DNA from: Dysidea avara
Lineage: Eukaryota > Porifera > Demospongiae > Dictyoceratida > Dysideidae
Assembly: GCF_963678975.1 (NCBI RefSeq)
Contig: NC_089285.1
Span: 8,046,694-8,110,693 of the forward strand
DNA: 64,000 nt
Reading direction: 5' to 3'
In this document: positions 9,891-22,933 of the stretch, one piece after another
How the letters are laid out: each line of letters begins with the position of its first letter
Numbering within the stretch: the first letter of the stretch is position 1
Position numbers and translations under genes: made by a program
Notes under the pieces: model-generated
Database searches by the model: none
Told to the model about the DNA's origin: nothing
What the model saw: the letters and a program-made list of their open reading frames with translations, nothing else

Positions 9891-12412
9891 TAGTGCCACC
9901 ATACATAAATTTCCAAAACGTCATAAATATTTCATAATTACAGTGCTCCTGACAAGATGCTAATATCTTTGTCAAACTCCACCAGCTCTTTTATGTACCA
10001 TCTAACAACATTTTACAGTAAAGAAAATAGTTAATCTATTTGCATGGAAGTGCCACCACCGCCCACACGATTTTGATCAAAAATCACATTATCTGTTTCA
10101 ACACTCACATAGAGCAATAATAGTTAAGTTAACAATAGATTCAGTTAAGGTGGAAGGTATGGAATGATGTTACAGAAATATATTTGTGGAATTAACTTAA
10201 ATTAGTGAATTACACATAATTATTTTAAAATACAAAATTGAAATCAACTACACAATGGAGTACACAAAAAAAGCCAAATTTTGTAAGAATGATGTGTATA
10301 TTACATGTGACAAAGTTACAGAAAGAAAATGTACAAAAGCCACACCCACCATTGTTAATCAAGCAATGAAACTTTGCGATGAGACTTATACTTCTTCATT
10401 TGCTTTTCGAGTGCTGGCCCTCCCTCTATGCCTTCCAAGTATCCAAACATGTAGTCTCTAGCTTTCCTATAATAATTGCCAATGTTCTCTGAGCTAACCT
10501 GGTCCAATCCTTGAGGAATTGTAGTACGTAAACGCTGTATGGTGTAGTTGGTGTTAGCACGTGTAAATCTTTTTGCTTGGCCCCAGCACTTCTCTATGGG
10601 GTTGAGCTTGCAATGAAACTTTGGCAAAAATATGCACACATGATGGTGATCAATCAAAAAATGCTCAATCTTTGTCTTCTCTTCCTTAAAATCAGTGTGA
10701 CTTGCAATTTCTTCACGCATCTCATCCAGCTTTATTTTTGGTTTGTGCTTGCCCCTTTCAGTGAGAACCCGGATTAGCCCTTTAGGAATGCCAATGTTAA
10801 AAACTAACCGCTGGACTTTTCCATTCCATATGGTGTCTCGCATAACCGGTTGCTTTCCACCAGGCTTAGCATTCATCTTATAGGCATTTAGAGCATCATC
10901 ACCATAAGCTCCATGACAACTGCTATGATCAAAAACCCACGCAAGCTTGTAGCCTTCACTAGAGGGATATTTGTGCTATGCTAGTTTCACAGTGTATTTT
11001 AGTTGGTCCATAAACTTAGCAGAAGTCCAATACCCATCTTTTGATTCTCCATACTCAAGAGTGGCTCTTGCACTCTGAACCAAACCAGGTTCGGTGACAG
11101 AAACAGCAGCAAACTCACTATCCGTTAACTTTAGATATCCATCCTTTTCAGTAATGAAATCTGATACCATTATACCGGCCCCTCTGCTTTTAGGTACCAA
11201 CATGTGATCATCTTTGGAACCCCATTGCGTCCGCTCATAATCACATGATTGAAATGTGGACTCGTCATGGAAGATCACAATAGTTTTTTCAATCTGATTT
11301 GCAGGAGGGGTCTCCAAGTCAGCTGGAAGACATGCAGCAGCTTCTGGAGTTGGAGCATTATCTTTGTTCAAAAATCCTAAAGCAACCAGTTTTCTTAAAA
11401 ATTTCTTTCGGTATTCTACGACATCATCTCATTCATGTCAATCGACATACGTACCCTTTTTGGCATTGACGACAGAAAATCCAAGTTCATGAAGCCACAG
11501 TCTGGCAGTCTCCATACTAATCTTACGCGGATAGCCAGGCTCAAGGGTCTCATTAAGAAGTAATGTTTCATTGACCCACTTGCAGAACATAGGAAGCCTA
11601 AGGTTTCTTCTTCCTTTGCTTGCAGCATTTTGCCTTACATATGCTGTTGCCACTTTATTTAATTCTTCATTGTGCCACAACACTCCGGTTCTTCTGTATT
11701 TTCCTTGCAACGTGTCAGGAAATGTGCCTTCATTGACTAAGAAGGTAGCTCTCCATGATCTAACGGTTCTATCGGTTCTGCCTAAAACTATGGAAATATA
11801 CTTAGCAGCCTCTGATAGGTTGATAGATAGAACGTGTACGAGCAGATAATACAACAGAATACTCAGAGATAATATATCATCCCGTGAAAGCCCCTCAACC
11901 CATTCCATAGCATGGACATGAATGGAGCTCTCTTCGTCAAATGGATCAGTTTTGGGGTCATAATCAACATCAGACTCTTCATCACTTCCAATAATCTCTG
12001 GTGCTTGCAGAAGATCTTGAATAGAACTAGAAGATTGTTCCAACAATGGCAACTGTTCCTCTTCACTGCTATAAGTAGCCTCTAACCTACTTTTCTTACT
12101 ACTCCTAGCTTCCTCTAACTGTTTCTGTCTCTTAGTCTTACCAGGCATCACCAATAATCGTTTAGTACAGCTTAAAACAACAAAACAGATCGCTAGTGCG
12201 CTATAATTAGAATAACGAAAATTACGCAATCCTGGTTTCTATTGAATAAAACATAGCAACCCCATTGACGTCATTAAAACTAATCAAACTAGGGCTTAAA
12301 CGAAAGGTTTGATTGTGGCGATCAGTTTTTTATATTGTTGCTATGGGATGAAACGCTTCGTTATGGAGGTATCGCTGTATGAAATTTTGGAAGTTTATGC
12401 ATGGTGGCACTA
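9891..12412 (-). mobile_element. Complete Tc1/mariner (IS630-type) DNA transposon, 2,522 bp
   Basis: Terminal inverted repeats of about 37 bp begin TAGTGCCACCAT at 9,891 and, reverse-complemented, at 12,412, with about five mismatches. The element is flanked by TA on both sides (9,889-9,890 and 12,413-12,414), the usual target duplication of this superfamily. It contains a single transposase frame on the minus strand. It sits inside the region bounded by the long inverted repeat, so it arrived after or with that region. Confidence 0.88.
10355..12229 (-). pseudogene. IS630/Tc1-type DDE transposase with three in-frame stops
   Basis: The whole 625-codon region stays in one frame, broken only by TGA at 11,438-11,440, TGA at 11,429-11,431 and TAG at 10,976-10,978. 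The N-terminal part is acidic/basic, followed by an HTH-like region (about codons 120-210) with the GYPRK...ARLWLHELGF motif. The catalytic part shows FHDESTF (first Asp), VFDHSSCH (second Asp) and FHCKLNPIEKCW (Glu). The motif around HE-DDVVEYRKKFL, spanning two of the stops, is typical of a transposase family I remember from fungi and sponges. The two TGA stops replace what are probably Cys/Gly and Arg codons. No frameshift is seen, so inactivation by point mutation is recent or slow. Confidence 0.87.
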
Positions 12413-12580
12413 TATACAGTAGTTCGAATTATCACTGGCATGGATTGCCATTGCACTTGTTATTGTAATGTTTAAAAGAAACACTTGACATAATAAGGAA
12501 ACATAACAAATTAGCACAATCATTGTATAATTCATCACCACCTGTAGCTGTTCCATTATGTCATCACCGTTAGAATTCCT

Positions 12581-12590
12581 ATATAAAGGG
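12581..12590 (+). promoter_or_regulatory. Possible TATA box
   Basis: TATATAAAGG lies about 45 bp upstream of an ATG whose frame starts with a hydrophobic stretch. The match is good but the sequence is AT-rich, so chance is possible. Confidence 0.35.
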
Positions 12591-12630
12591 TAAGCTTAAA
12601 TGACAGTCATATACAGTCTACGATCTCATA

Positions 12631-12933
12631 ATGACAAGCTTAGTCTTACTGGTGACTTTGTTCAATTGCTACTTAGCAATGTTCTGCACTATTGGATTCG
12701 TGTCAGGGGTACACTTCAAGTCGGAATGGGCCAGTTATGTTCAACTGGTAATAGCTCAACATCAAAGGAACACACAGGGACCATGTGTCTTAAGTCCTAC
12801 CCAATTTTCGATAATTTGGATGCAAAGTCAAAGTAGTGGTGATATTGAATCTCCTAGACAAGTAAGGATACACACTTACCTGTACTATGAAATGCCATTC
12901 ACCTTTTTTTTAATGTATATAACAGATTGCTGA
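12631..12933 (+). CDS. Possible first exon of a small secreted protein
   Basis: The frame begins MTSLVLLVTLFNCYLAMF, a plausible signal peptide, followed by a hydrophilic stretch (about residues 28-70) containing QHQRNTQGPCVLSP. A donor-like site (CAA|GTAAGG) lies near 12,860 and an acceptor-like CACAG near 12,943, just before the repeat tail at 12,948. I do not recognise the protein. If real, its downstream exons were displaced or lost when the repeat inserted. It could equally be chance. Confidence 0.3.
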   Translation: MTSLVLLVTLFNCYLAMFCTIGFVSGVHFKSEWASYVQLVIAQHQRNTQGPCVLSPTQFSIIWMQSQSSGDIESPRQVRIHTYLYYEMPFTFFLMYITDC

Positions 12934-12947
12934 TCACAGTATTGATA

Positions 12948-13832
12948 ACAACTCCCTACAGAATAACTTGTGATGTAATAAAATTCTATAATGGAGTAAA
13001 TAAATTATCCGAATGCTCTATTAGGGTGACTGTTCTATTAGAGTATCTCGATCTCGCATTTGCTACACGGAGTTGGCTTTCGAATTAACTCAGTGGTTTG
13101 TAATCCGATTCTTCTGTACTACTGCAAGGACTTTCTATGACGATTATTCCAGCTATACACCGATTTTCAGCTCATTGCTCTAAGCGGTTTGCCTAGTAGG
13201 CGTGAAAACTAATACTTTTTTATTCATAAAAATTGATCGCGTAATTGTGACACAGGTTGGGTTTTGTGTCATATCTCCGTGGTCTTTATCTCGATTCCTT
13301 TCAAACCACCAAAAGGCACTCCTACGATGGTTACTCCATCTACATAGCAATTTTCAACTCATTCCATGAAGCGGTTTACCCTGTAGGCGTGACAACAAAT
13401 CGATCTTGTTTTACGCGAATAATCGGTCATAACTCCTGAACCATTCATCGGATTTGTACCAAATTTGATGCTAGGATTTGCCTTTGGACTCCCTTTCTGT
13501 GTGCCAAATTTCAAGGCGATCGGAGTACGCGTTTGCTTGTTACAGCAATTTTTGCAAGTGTGCGAAAAGACGAAGAAGAAAAAAGAAACGAAGAAAAAAA
13601 AACCAAACTTTGGCAGCTCGTATCTCGGAAATGGCTGGAGCGATTTCCTTCAAATTTGGAATGTAGACTCCCTTGGCTGGCGGGCAACTGTGTAGCAAAT
13701 TTGGTTCCAATCAGATAAGTGATCACCGAGATACAAAGGTGTGAAAATGACGTTTTCGTTCTTCCTGTCAATATACTCACGGTGTGGCACGCCGGCTTCT
13801 TGGGCCGCACGACACACTACCGTGTGTCTTGA
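12948..13832 (+). mobile_element. Hairpin-tail element, copy 2 (no minisatellite)
   Basis: This is almost identical to the tail of copy 1 but keeps about 60 bp near its start (two ctctattag-type repeats, 13,010-13,045) that copy 1 has lost. It ends GACACAC-TACC-GTGTGTC-TTGA before T at 13,833. The near identity with copy 1, 7 kb away, suggests recent spread or gene conversion. The start of this copy is not defined. Confidence 0.8.
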
Positions 13833-13833
13833 T

Positions 13834-16800
13834 CTATATACATACATGTAATAAAAATTGTTTGGCTAAATTGTACCTAAAATGTACTAATAGTTTCAAG
13901 TTGATATACCATTAAAGCTTCAGTGTAGATAAGGCATCTTGAACCTGGAGATAAACATTACACATTTTTTCCTAATGCATACAGACATGGAACTATGTAC
14001 GTTAATGTAACCCTACTACAAGGTACAATGTACTAGCTATAACCCTGCTGTGGATTTCAGATACATCTGCAGTAGCTATAAAGACATGGGTGATCATAGA
14101 TAAGGTGGGCTGGTTAACTGTGTCATTAATCATCATATGTTGCGGTCTGGCTATATTTCCTAGAATTAACTTACATATATATTGTATAACCTTCCCAATG
14201 GTTTATTCCTTAAAAGGGCAATGATACAGTCTGTACAATAATACCCGTTATAACATGGAGCAGTACACCATAAGCTTTTGTGGACAAATCAATGAATTTT
14301 ACCACAAAACATCAAGCCACCCTAATCTGAAAAGGCCCAGATTGCCCTTCAATCTTGCTCTGTTCATGCAATGACATGCTCCCATAGGTATACACAAAGG
14401 AGTCGAAATACTGATAAAGAATATTAATGCAGACACATCATGACTCACTCACATGCACAGGCGAGCATGGCATCCCTGTATATATATATGTATATATTCA
14501 TACAAACATTACACACCACTCTTTACACTGTACATGTGCATATACTACAAACACACACACACGATTTTTTTTGTGTATACACACTAAGCCTAAACATAAA
14601 CACTAAACCGTACACAGGCTTATACACAGTACACACACTACAATCACATACACCTTACGGTTTGTACTGCTGGTCGTTGCAGATCCAGAACTGTAGCTGC
14701 ATGCCACAATACCTTCTTTATACAATAATAGTTTGTTGTTGTTGGTTGTTGCAATTATATCAAATATGGTCATGTTCTCATGAGGTCAATAAATATAGCT
14801 AAGGTCAATACATTATAAAATGAATTATTGATGGAAATGTCAGGATTCTAAAGAGGTTATATGATCAGGAAGATTACTCCACAACTGAACGACATTAGGG
14901 GAAAAAAAGAACCGTATTCAGTCAAAGTGTCAATTCTCGGCAATACTTGTACAAACAACTGCCCCTTGCCAGTGGCTCAGTTCTGTAGTAATTCATCACA
15001 ATAGGTAACATACGTAGGTGTCCAACTGAGAATCTGTACCAGCTTAACAGATGTGACAGGCAGACTGGACATCCTGCAGCTGAATTCCTTACTAATTTCC
15101 TTTCAATAAACATTGATCATGAAAAGCTACCTCAGTTTAGTTATCTCTACTAGTGTATATATACACCGAATGGAATCTTAGTGTGACAAAACATATGTTA
15201 TAACCGGCTAGGGATTTGATTGTAGCAAGAGTCTATAACCCCCAAACCCCTAGCCCCCCATCTCACTTTTATTATGAACTCCTGGTTGTAGGAAAATAGA
15301 AAATGAATACTAAAATCATTCCACAAATGACCCAAAAAAAGTCAATAGAGCATAGTCATTAATTAGTCTGAAACATGAGTCATTTCGAATATATCCATAG
15401 GTTCTTGGTGTCATGGACACTCAGCGATGACGAACTAACAGTAGAGTCACATGACGGCCTGATATTTTGAAATCAGCTGTAAGCGAGCGGGTAAGCAATA
15501 TCGAGTAGTTAATCGGAAAAGAGATTGATATCAGCTTAAATATGCTAGTAAGTGATCACCGTGGTCCTGATAACACACACGGGCGCCGCACTGAAATTGA
15601 AGTTATGGTGGCCGCAGCCGGCAATGTACCATAGCAGTGCATGCATATGGAATGGGACCCAGGGTGTTGATCACTATGATTGATTAGAACGTTAATTGAT
15701 TGAAACCGAACATGGGCGCTTGCTGTTGCAAACATTACAAGTAAGTTGTTTGCCAGGGTATGAGAGCATGGAGCCAAGTACATATAGGTAGTGAGATCAT
15801 GGTTGTATTATGTATAATGAGATATATCCAGTGAGATAACCACTGGCCAGCCTAAACTTAAGAGCCACAGTTGAAGTTTGGTGTCCACATAATTGCTTGT
15901 ACACTGTTGTAAGACATTAGCTGCATCCATGACTCAATATCATTGGCTTTGTAGTAATGCTGATAGTACACCACCTGCAGCTGCTGGGATATTAAAGGGT
16001 GAGATTTGTGTGCAGTTTCAAATGTACGTAGAGTTGTGATTTGTCAAATGTGTCTACTGTATGTATGGTATAAAGTTGTCAGTGCACGTGTGCGTGTAGT
16101 GTGTGTGCGTGCACGTGTAGTGTGTGTTTGTGTGTGTGATGTAGTGTATGTGTACGTGCGTGCAAGCGAGTTCAACGGCTAGAGTTAATGTATACGTGTG
16201 CATTATCCAATTTGGTCAGGGCGCTTTTTAATTTGGAAAGGTTAAAATTTTTTCTTTTGTTGCGGTATTGTTCTTATGTTTTCGAACATAAGTTTACTTA
16301 ACTAATAGCAGGTAGGGTACAGACTGTGGACCCTAGGGTCACATAAGGACCATGCATACAAAGCAGTCCACAACAAATAGCTACAAGCAAGTTTACCGGG
16401 CATTTATATCATTGTATTACCCATGCTAGGCTTTATAAGGCTTTAAGGTATACTTTCACGTTTGCGCAGATATGCATTTGCGAGTGTATAAACGTGAGTT
16501 GTATGCATAATATGTGTGTGGTTATGCGCCATGTGAATGTCTATGTGTTGTTAACGTCTATATAGCAGTGTTCTTGTGTGGCATGAGTGCTAATACAATC
16601 ATGTGAATTGTTGTATTATTGTTTCTTTTTAATATTTGTTTAACCTTTTAGAAATTAATTATATTGATGAAGATAGGTGAGCCATTAATAACTTTCATTA
16701 GTTAATGCTGACACAGGGGTCTCAATGTGTTAAGTAATGGTTGATTGTTAAACATTCTCAAAGAAGGTGCTAAGCATTCTCTATTAACAAGTGGTCCTAA

Positions 16801-19800
16801 ATTAGTCTATCAGGCCCCTTAATCAGACTTTGTCATGGGTTAGATACTTTTTTATCTCCAAAAAAAAAACCCTGTAGGGTGAAAAGGTGTACTTTTGTTC
16901 ACAATTGGTGTGCACGTGTGTGTGTGTATGTGGGGGGGGTCCTCAGAACCCCTCTTGGTTATTTGCCTGTCTGCACATATACAAGTGGTATGCACATTTG
17001 TGACCAGATTTGCGAAAAGGGGGTCCTCCACACACATCCAATTTAACACATTCAGCATATCGTAACTTTGAACATGGAGAAACTATGGACTTGAAATTTT
17101 CACTGTCCAGAGCACTAACATAGTGTAAGGGGTGGTACAATTTTCAGGTTTGTAGCTTTAGTGAGCATCACGTTATGATCTTTCAAATTCATAAAAGTGG
17201 ATGTGTGTGGAAGACTCCTAGGCCTTTACGCTACGCAAATCTGGTCACATATTGTGCTTTAGTGTTCAAAGTGATGATATGGTTTGTATAGAGCTGTACT
17301 CAGACAGAGACACTTTTATGAAAACAAAAGTTACACTGGTACAATTAACAGGGCACTGTGATACAGTATCTACCATTATTTACTCTTGTACTTTAATAGA
17401 ACAAGTAGATTACGTTGGCAATAATAGAGGCTACTGAAGTAACTGTAATTTGCTTTATGCATGTATACCAAGCTATACTGTATTGTGTGACTTGGCTGTA
17501 GTCAAAAAGTATTATTACTTAATATTTGTATGTTTCCAGAGAGCCAGTGCAATGCACAGACATTTCAAGGCCGGTGCAATGTACCGGGTGTGCAAGGCCG
17601 GTGCAGTGCACTGAAGCATGACTGAAATAAGGTGAATAATTGAAGTGTTCATACAGTTGTCGTACATTGTAGCAACCCAAAGCTGTATTACTGAAAATAA
17701 ATAAATTAAAAACTTTATTTATCATGTTTAATGATTTGTTTATTCACTTTTTTTGTTTGTTTTAGAATGGATGCTGATCAAATTTAAAGAAGTGAGTTGG
17801 CATTGTTTAGCATCAGTATGTTATAGAGGAGGGAATCCATTGCCAAATGACAGTCTTTCCCTACAAGTATGACAGTTACCTTTAGCAAAATATCACTAAA
17901 AGTATTTTCTAATTTGCACCTCAAGTTGCCTTACTGTCAGCAGTTCCAGGGGGTGCAGACCTACTGTAGGAGTTTGACACTTTATTATAACACAGATTTG
18001 GCACCTGTTATATACTGGTGAATGCATTGCTCACCATGATTCACCTCAGTGATGGTAGCTACTACCTACCATCTTTACAGCTTCCCCAGTGTGTTTCCCA
18101 CAATTAAAAATGGAGTGCTCAATGGTAGCATGCTCTGGCCACATTAAGCTTTCACGATGCCCAGTTAAGTGATGCTCCAGTATAAAGTTGCACGGGTTTA
18201 AATCACGGTGAATCCCATCCTCGTCGCCAATATGTCATGTATCAACGTCTGAAAAGTTAGCTTTACAGTAGTTATCATATGTACGCAAAATAATAAAAAA
18301 TCGGCTATCGTCTATTACATATGGATCAGGAATGCCATAGTCAACAGAATACAATGCCAAACACACAGCCGACATAGACACAGGTACTGTTAATGGCACC
18401 TTGAAATGTTATATAACATATCACTAAATTAGTTAATCAGTCTATCACATACTTTAAAGTTGTACAAAGAAACATAATTATTTGGATACCAAACCACGAT
18501 ACTGAATTGTTTGTTTGGATATCCAAACCCAAAAATACAGAATTGTTAAGATACCCATACAGATAGTTAGTTCTCCTTGTAGGGGTAGATACTAGTTGGA
18601 TAGTATGCGACAGTATCGGTACTTCGCATATACACTGTACTGTAGAGTCATCGAGGCATGTCATTTTAAGTAGATTAAATAAATTTCTATGACAAAATAA
18701 TTGATGGATAATTTAACGGAAGACTCAAGTGATAGCTCGCCATTTAAACAGCACTGACTATCGTTCACTGCAATATTGTTAGAAAATGTTTTGAATTTAC
18801 TCAACATGGTGTTCATGCATGTGTTAATGAAATCATCAACCCCAATTTTGCATTATAAATCATGAACAGATAATCTGTTATGCAACTAAATTTGTATCAC
18901 ACAGGTTTAATACAAAATAAAACGATAAACCACACATGACTCCTAGAAGGGGGCCATCCTATAAGTTAAAAGATAATCACGATTAATAGTTTGTTCTGTA
19001 TTGTATTGGGTACAATATCTTTTCCTAAATTGTCGTTTATGCCTATAAACATGTACTTCGATTCAGTTACAACCTAGCTATCAATCAAGGTTCCTCTAGT
19101 ATATGTTAAATGGAGCCTATATTGCAACCCAAGTGCTTAATCAGTAATTATTGTTATGTTATGTTGTTACAGTTACATGTGTGTTGTTATTGATTTGTTT
19201 CAGTTTACTCGTCGATGAGAAGAAGATTCAGACTGATTACATTTTTTTAAATTAATGTACTAAGAGCTAATGATTAAATCAATCAGAATCAATACACAGA
19301 TCTAACCTGGCTAACTTAGAGCTGAAGCAGAAATTGTTATGTATTGGTACCCCTATCCCTAATAAATAAATGGAAAACATCCCACACTGGTTTGTTGTGT
19401 GCTCATTTCATGTACCTAAATGTAGGGCTTCTTTAACGATCATTGGACATGCATAAATACGTACTGCTATATAATTTACTAAACACACAAGGTATGCGGT
19501 ATACAAAACAAGGTGATTTTTCCGTTCCAGATTTATTGGAACTGCCTGTACAAATCGTGCTTTTTTTTCTTCTTTTTTATTTGAAGCCTTGAACGAGATA
19601 AGTGTATAGCAAACATCATGCAAACTTCTACATATGATTATGAGCCGTATGCACGATAGAGCGTGATTCAGTATGTTACAGAAAATGACAACAATACTTG
19701 ATTTAATCAATATTAATGTTCCTTTTTTTAAAAAAATGTGGATAACAATGATGCTTAATGACAAGGTGATTATTTTTTTAGGGTTAGTCAAAGGTTAACC

Positions 19801-20880
19801 AAGTTGAACCAAAACCCTATCCTGGTCACATCCATATTTATTCTCATGTGCACCCTAAGTCTTGCTCTTACAAATGACAAGATAATGTTACAAACACATC
19901 TTACATAACATTTAACATATATACCTCCAGTGACTCGGTTCCAGCAACAAAGCTAACTAACCCCATTAAGGTTTCAATCTGTAAACTGACCAGCTATCAA
20001 CACTGTTAACTTTAAAGGTCAAAGTCATACCATAGGTATCTATGCTCTTAAGCTGTACAATTTTTTTTTCTTCATTTTTAATTTATTAAACACACACACA
20101 AACAGTAGCTAGCTTTCCACCTTCTTTTACCCTTCAGGTTTATAAAGACTGCGGGCTACATATAGCTGAAAATCCTTTCTGGTTAGGGTAAGATTTCTTT
20201 TATGGGGGGGGAGGATGGGGTTATTTGGAAGCTACATCCTATTATACACTAACCTTTAAGGTTATATCTTATCATCTAGGTAACATCGCTGTCCGTTCAT
20301 AACGTCAGCGGTCGCGTGAGCGTCGAGTTACCTGCGTACCGCATACCGTGGTACGGACTGAGATATAAGCGCAGTAAGGCTTTTGTTCCCACAATCGATA
20401 TAATGTACTCTGTAGCAAGCTTTTAGGCGAGCAATGGTTTGGTTGGTTAATAAAATGCAACCGTTGCTTCAGATGATCACTTAGAGTTGCTGACTATTAG
20501 CAATCAACCGAGATACGTTGGCATCGACTTTCATCTTCGTATAGCTGTCGTGATGAATTCCGGGGATAAGACCAGTCACTGGTGTAGTTCACCCTAGTAG
20601 TTCTTATCAACCTTTACCAGTTAGGCACTGGAGTGTGTACACAGAAGACAGGGCCTGTTCGAGGCGTTTACTCAAAGTCTATGAGGAGCCTAAATGAAAA
20701 TCTCAGATGTAGTTAGTACTGAGGTAGCTTATACACCAGGCCCGCACATGGCAAAAGTCACAATACAAGTTAGTCTGCAATGAATTGAATTGAATGAATT
20801 GTAGTTACCAAATATGCACAGCAATCACCCTCCCATTCCGATGTTGTCCCCACCACACACTGGTACTCTGCTCGCTTGTA
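13834..20880. other. 7-kb stretch without a recognised gene
   Basis: It is AT-rich, with CA/GT-rich runs (14,500-14,650; 16,080-16,200) and scattered A/T runs. Open frames of up to about 127 codons (for example 19,408-19,791 on the minus strand) are of low-complexity or hydrophobic composition, without domains or splice context. A small repeat of ggccggtgcaatg-type units lies at 17,545-17,615. I see no tRNA, rRNA or transposon ends. Confidence 0.5.
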
Positions 20881-20882
20881 TC

Positions 20883-20928
20883 GAGAGTGTAACTTGCTCA
20901 CATATGTACGTGAGCAAGTTACACTCTC
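20883..20928. repeat. Perfect 19-bp inverted repeat
   Basis: GAGAGTGTAACTTGCTCAC and its exact complement are separated by 8 nt. A further partial direct copy (ctcacttgctcac) follows. No gene is adjacent, so a terminator role is not supported. Confidence 0.9.
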
Positions 20929-21165
20929 ACTTGCTCACATTTTTTTGGACAGTGATAAGTACTTGTAAGCATTGCAGAATTTATTGGGCCAATAGATATT
21001 AATGTTGTAAACAGTATACATGTATTTGCTCCATAGCGTTTAACTGGAATCTTACAGAGCTTAGATAATTTCCCTTTATGTTGCTATACTAGGGGTATCA
21101 GTCTGATGGGTATACTGTACTTACTCAAACAAAGTCTAACTTACTATTTAAAAAATAAAAATAAA

Positions 21166-21230
21166 GAATGCCCAATGACACTAAATTGCAATGATCCCAA
21201 TGACACTAAATTGCAATGATCCCAATGACA
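21166..21230. repeat. 25-bp tandem repeat
   Basis: The unit aatgacactaaattgcaatgatccc is present about 2.6 times without change. Confidence 0.9.
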
Positions 21231-21239
21231 CTATTGTAG

Positions 21240-22290
21240 GCACGCACACACACCCATACAAGCCCACGCGTACTTATTCAGTGGCATATTCTTTATAGCA
21301 TGCAGTGGACACACTGACAGTGTACAGATGATGATGAGTTACCCATATTGACTGTGTGAATTTTATGGCTGTTGGAAGTTAGGATCTGTTGTCACTCTCT
21401 ATTCTAGTATAGCGACATAGCCCCCAAATTTAACACAATTGTGCACTTTTTTTCATAAAACTATGAAATTTCCACACAAATAGTACTCCTGGTGATATGT
21501 AATTTCTGATATAGTACCATCACAGATTTGACCTTTGGTGACCTCTATGGCCACTTTTATACAAAAAAAAACAGATCATTTTTGCCCTTATTTCCATGAG
21601 GCATTAAATGACAAGTAAACATATAGTACGAAAGCAAAGGTCTTGATGTAATAAAAATCTCAGTTTTTATTTTGAAGTCATTAGGTGATATAATTCCAAA
21701 GTTATGGTCACTTCTGTTAGCTGCAAACCTTTAAATTCACCTACCTTTGGGGCGTAAATTAACCATGGCCACTTTGTGCTAGTTTGGCACTATATCAAAA
21801 ATACATGTCTCTAGGAGTATTATTTGTGTCGAACGTTTCAGGATTTTATGAAAAAGTGCACAATTTTTTACTTGTGCCGCTGTACTATTCTGGGTGGAAC
21901 AGGATTGATTATTTCAAGTACAAAATTGCTATTTAAAGCATTTGATATGCAAAGCAAGTTTGTATTTGGTGTAACCAAACCAGCCGTGTCTGCCATATCT
22001 GCAATAATATTAATGAGCTTACAATGACTGGATTCAAGTAGGCATATTGTTATCTACTTACAGCTGATGGAGTCTAATGTTTGCTATGATATTTGAATGG
22101 AGGATTTACCACAAGGGGTGATGCATGCTCCAGATGTAAAAGATGTACATCATCGGTGTGCCGGCATCATGGAGATCATCAGTGACTTGTGACACTGTCA
22201 TATAATACAATCATGTGTCTAATTATTTTGAGTGATGAATATTACATGTACACTTACAATGTACAACATTATATCAGTGTGTTTGCTAAA
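21240..22290 (+). repeat. Direct duplicate A (of 24,590-25,120)
   Basis: From gtggcatattcttta through gtttgctaaaact this block repeats at 24,608-25,120 in the same orientation. Copy A contains an extra 486 bp at 21,406-21,891, a MITE plus its target duplication. Copy B preserves the empty site. Confidence 0.85.
21406..21884. mobile_element. MITE, 479 bp, 7-bp target duplication
   Basis: It is flanked by CTATTCT at 21,399-21,405 and 21,885-21,891. The ends are inverted repeats extending more than 100 bp with mismatches: GTATAGCGACA against GTACAGCGGCA, then aattgtgcacttttt-cataaaa on both sides. The duplicated block at 24,755 lacks it and shows a single ctactct. It encodes nothing. A 7-8-bp duplication would suit a hAT-type source, but the ends are not distinctive. 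Confidence 0.82.
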
Positions 22291-22933
22291 ACTAGAGCTG
22301 CGTTCACATACATAAGTATGTAAGAAAGTATACGCTGTTCTCTAAAAACGGTTGCATGGCTCCACCCAAACAAGGCATGCAATACAGCATTTCAGTGACT
22401 TGTAAATTGCTTTGTGATGGTAGGCACACAAAATCAAATTTTGGTAATACTTTTATACTACTAGAAGCAATAAAAAATTAAAATTTTCTAATAAGGAATA
22501 GGGATCGCTGAAAAAAGCCAGCAAACAAAAAGGGATCGCTGCGGTGATGATGTTATCCACAAATCCCTATTTTGACTCAATATATAGGCTACTCATTCTT
22601 GTGAACTACTAAAGCCTCTGCGCTCAAGTGTTAATTGCATCATGTAAAATCATTTTAGGTTAATTGAGTATCCAATTAGATGGTTAACTCCCTCTTGTAT
22701 ATTTTATGTGGATTACATTATTAAGTACTCACTAAAACAAAACCTTGATGCAAATTTTCATAAGTTTATATGAATATCAATATCGTAACAACGGACTATA
22801 CATTGTCCTCAATATTTTACGCATGGATACTCATACAGCACTACTACCCATCACTCAAGTTATATGGTTTGGGACAGCCAATAAGTACGGGAATTTGAAG
22901 TGCTTTTTTTTTCAAATCGGGGGTTGCAGTTTA

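Noticed and set aside
14440..14802. 120-codon open frame
   Set aside because: Covers CA-rich simple sequence; His/Thr/Tyr strings without a domain.
17519..17725. Frame with repeated VHCTGL peptide
   Set aside because: Encoded by a short three-copy repeat (ggccggtgcaatg); no other evidence of a gene.
19408..19791. 127-codon minus-strand open frame with hydrophobic start
   Set aside because: Composition matches AT-rich chance frames; no family, promoter or splice support.
20883..20928. Rho-independent terminator
   Set aside because: No upstream gene, no T-run after the stem; not a bacterial genome.
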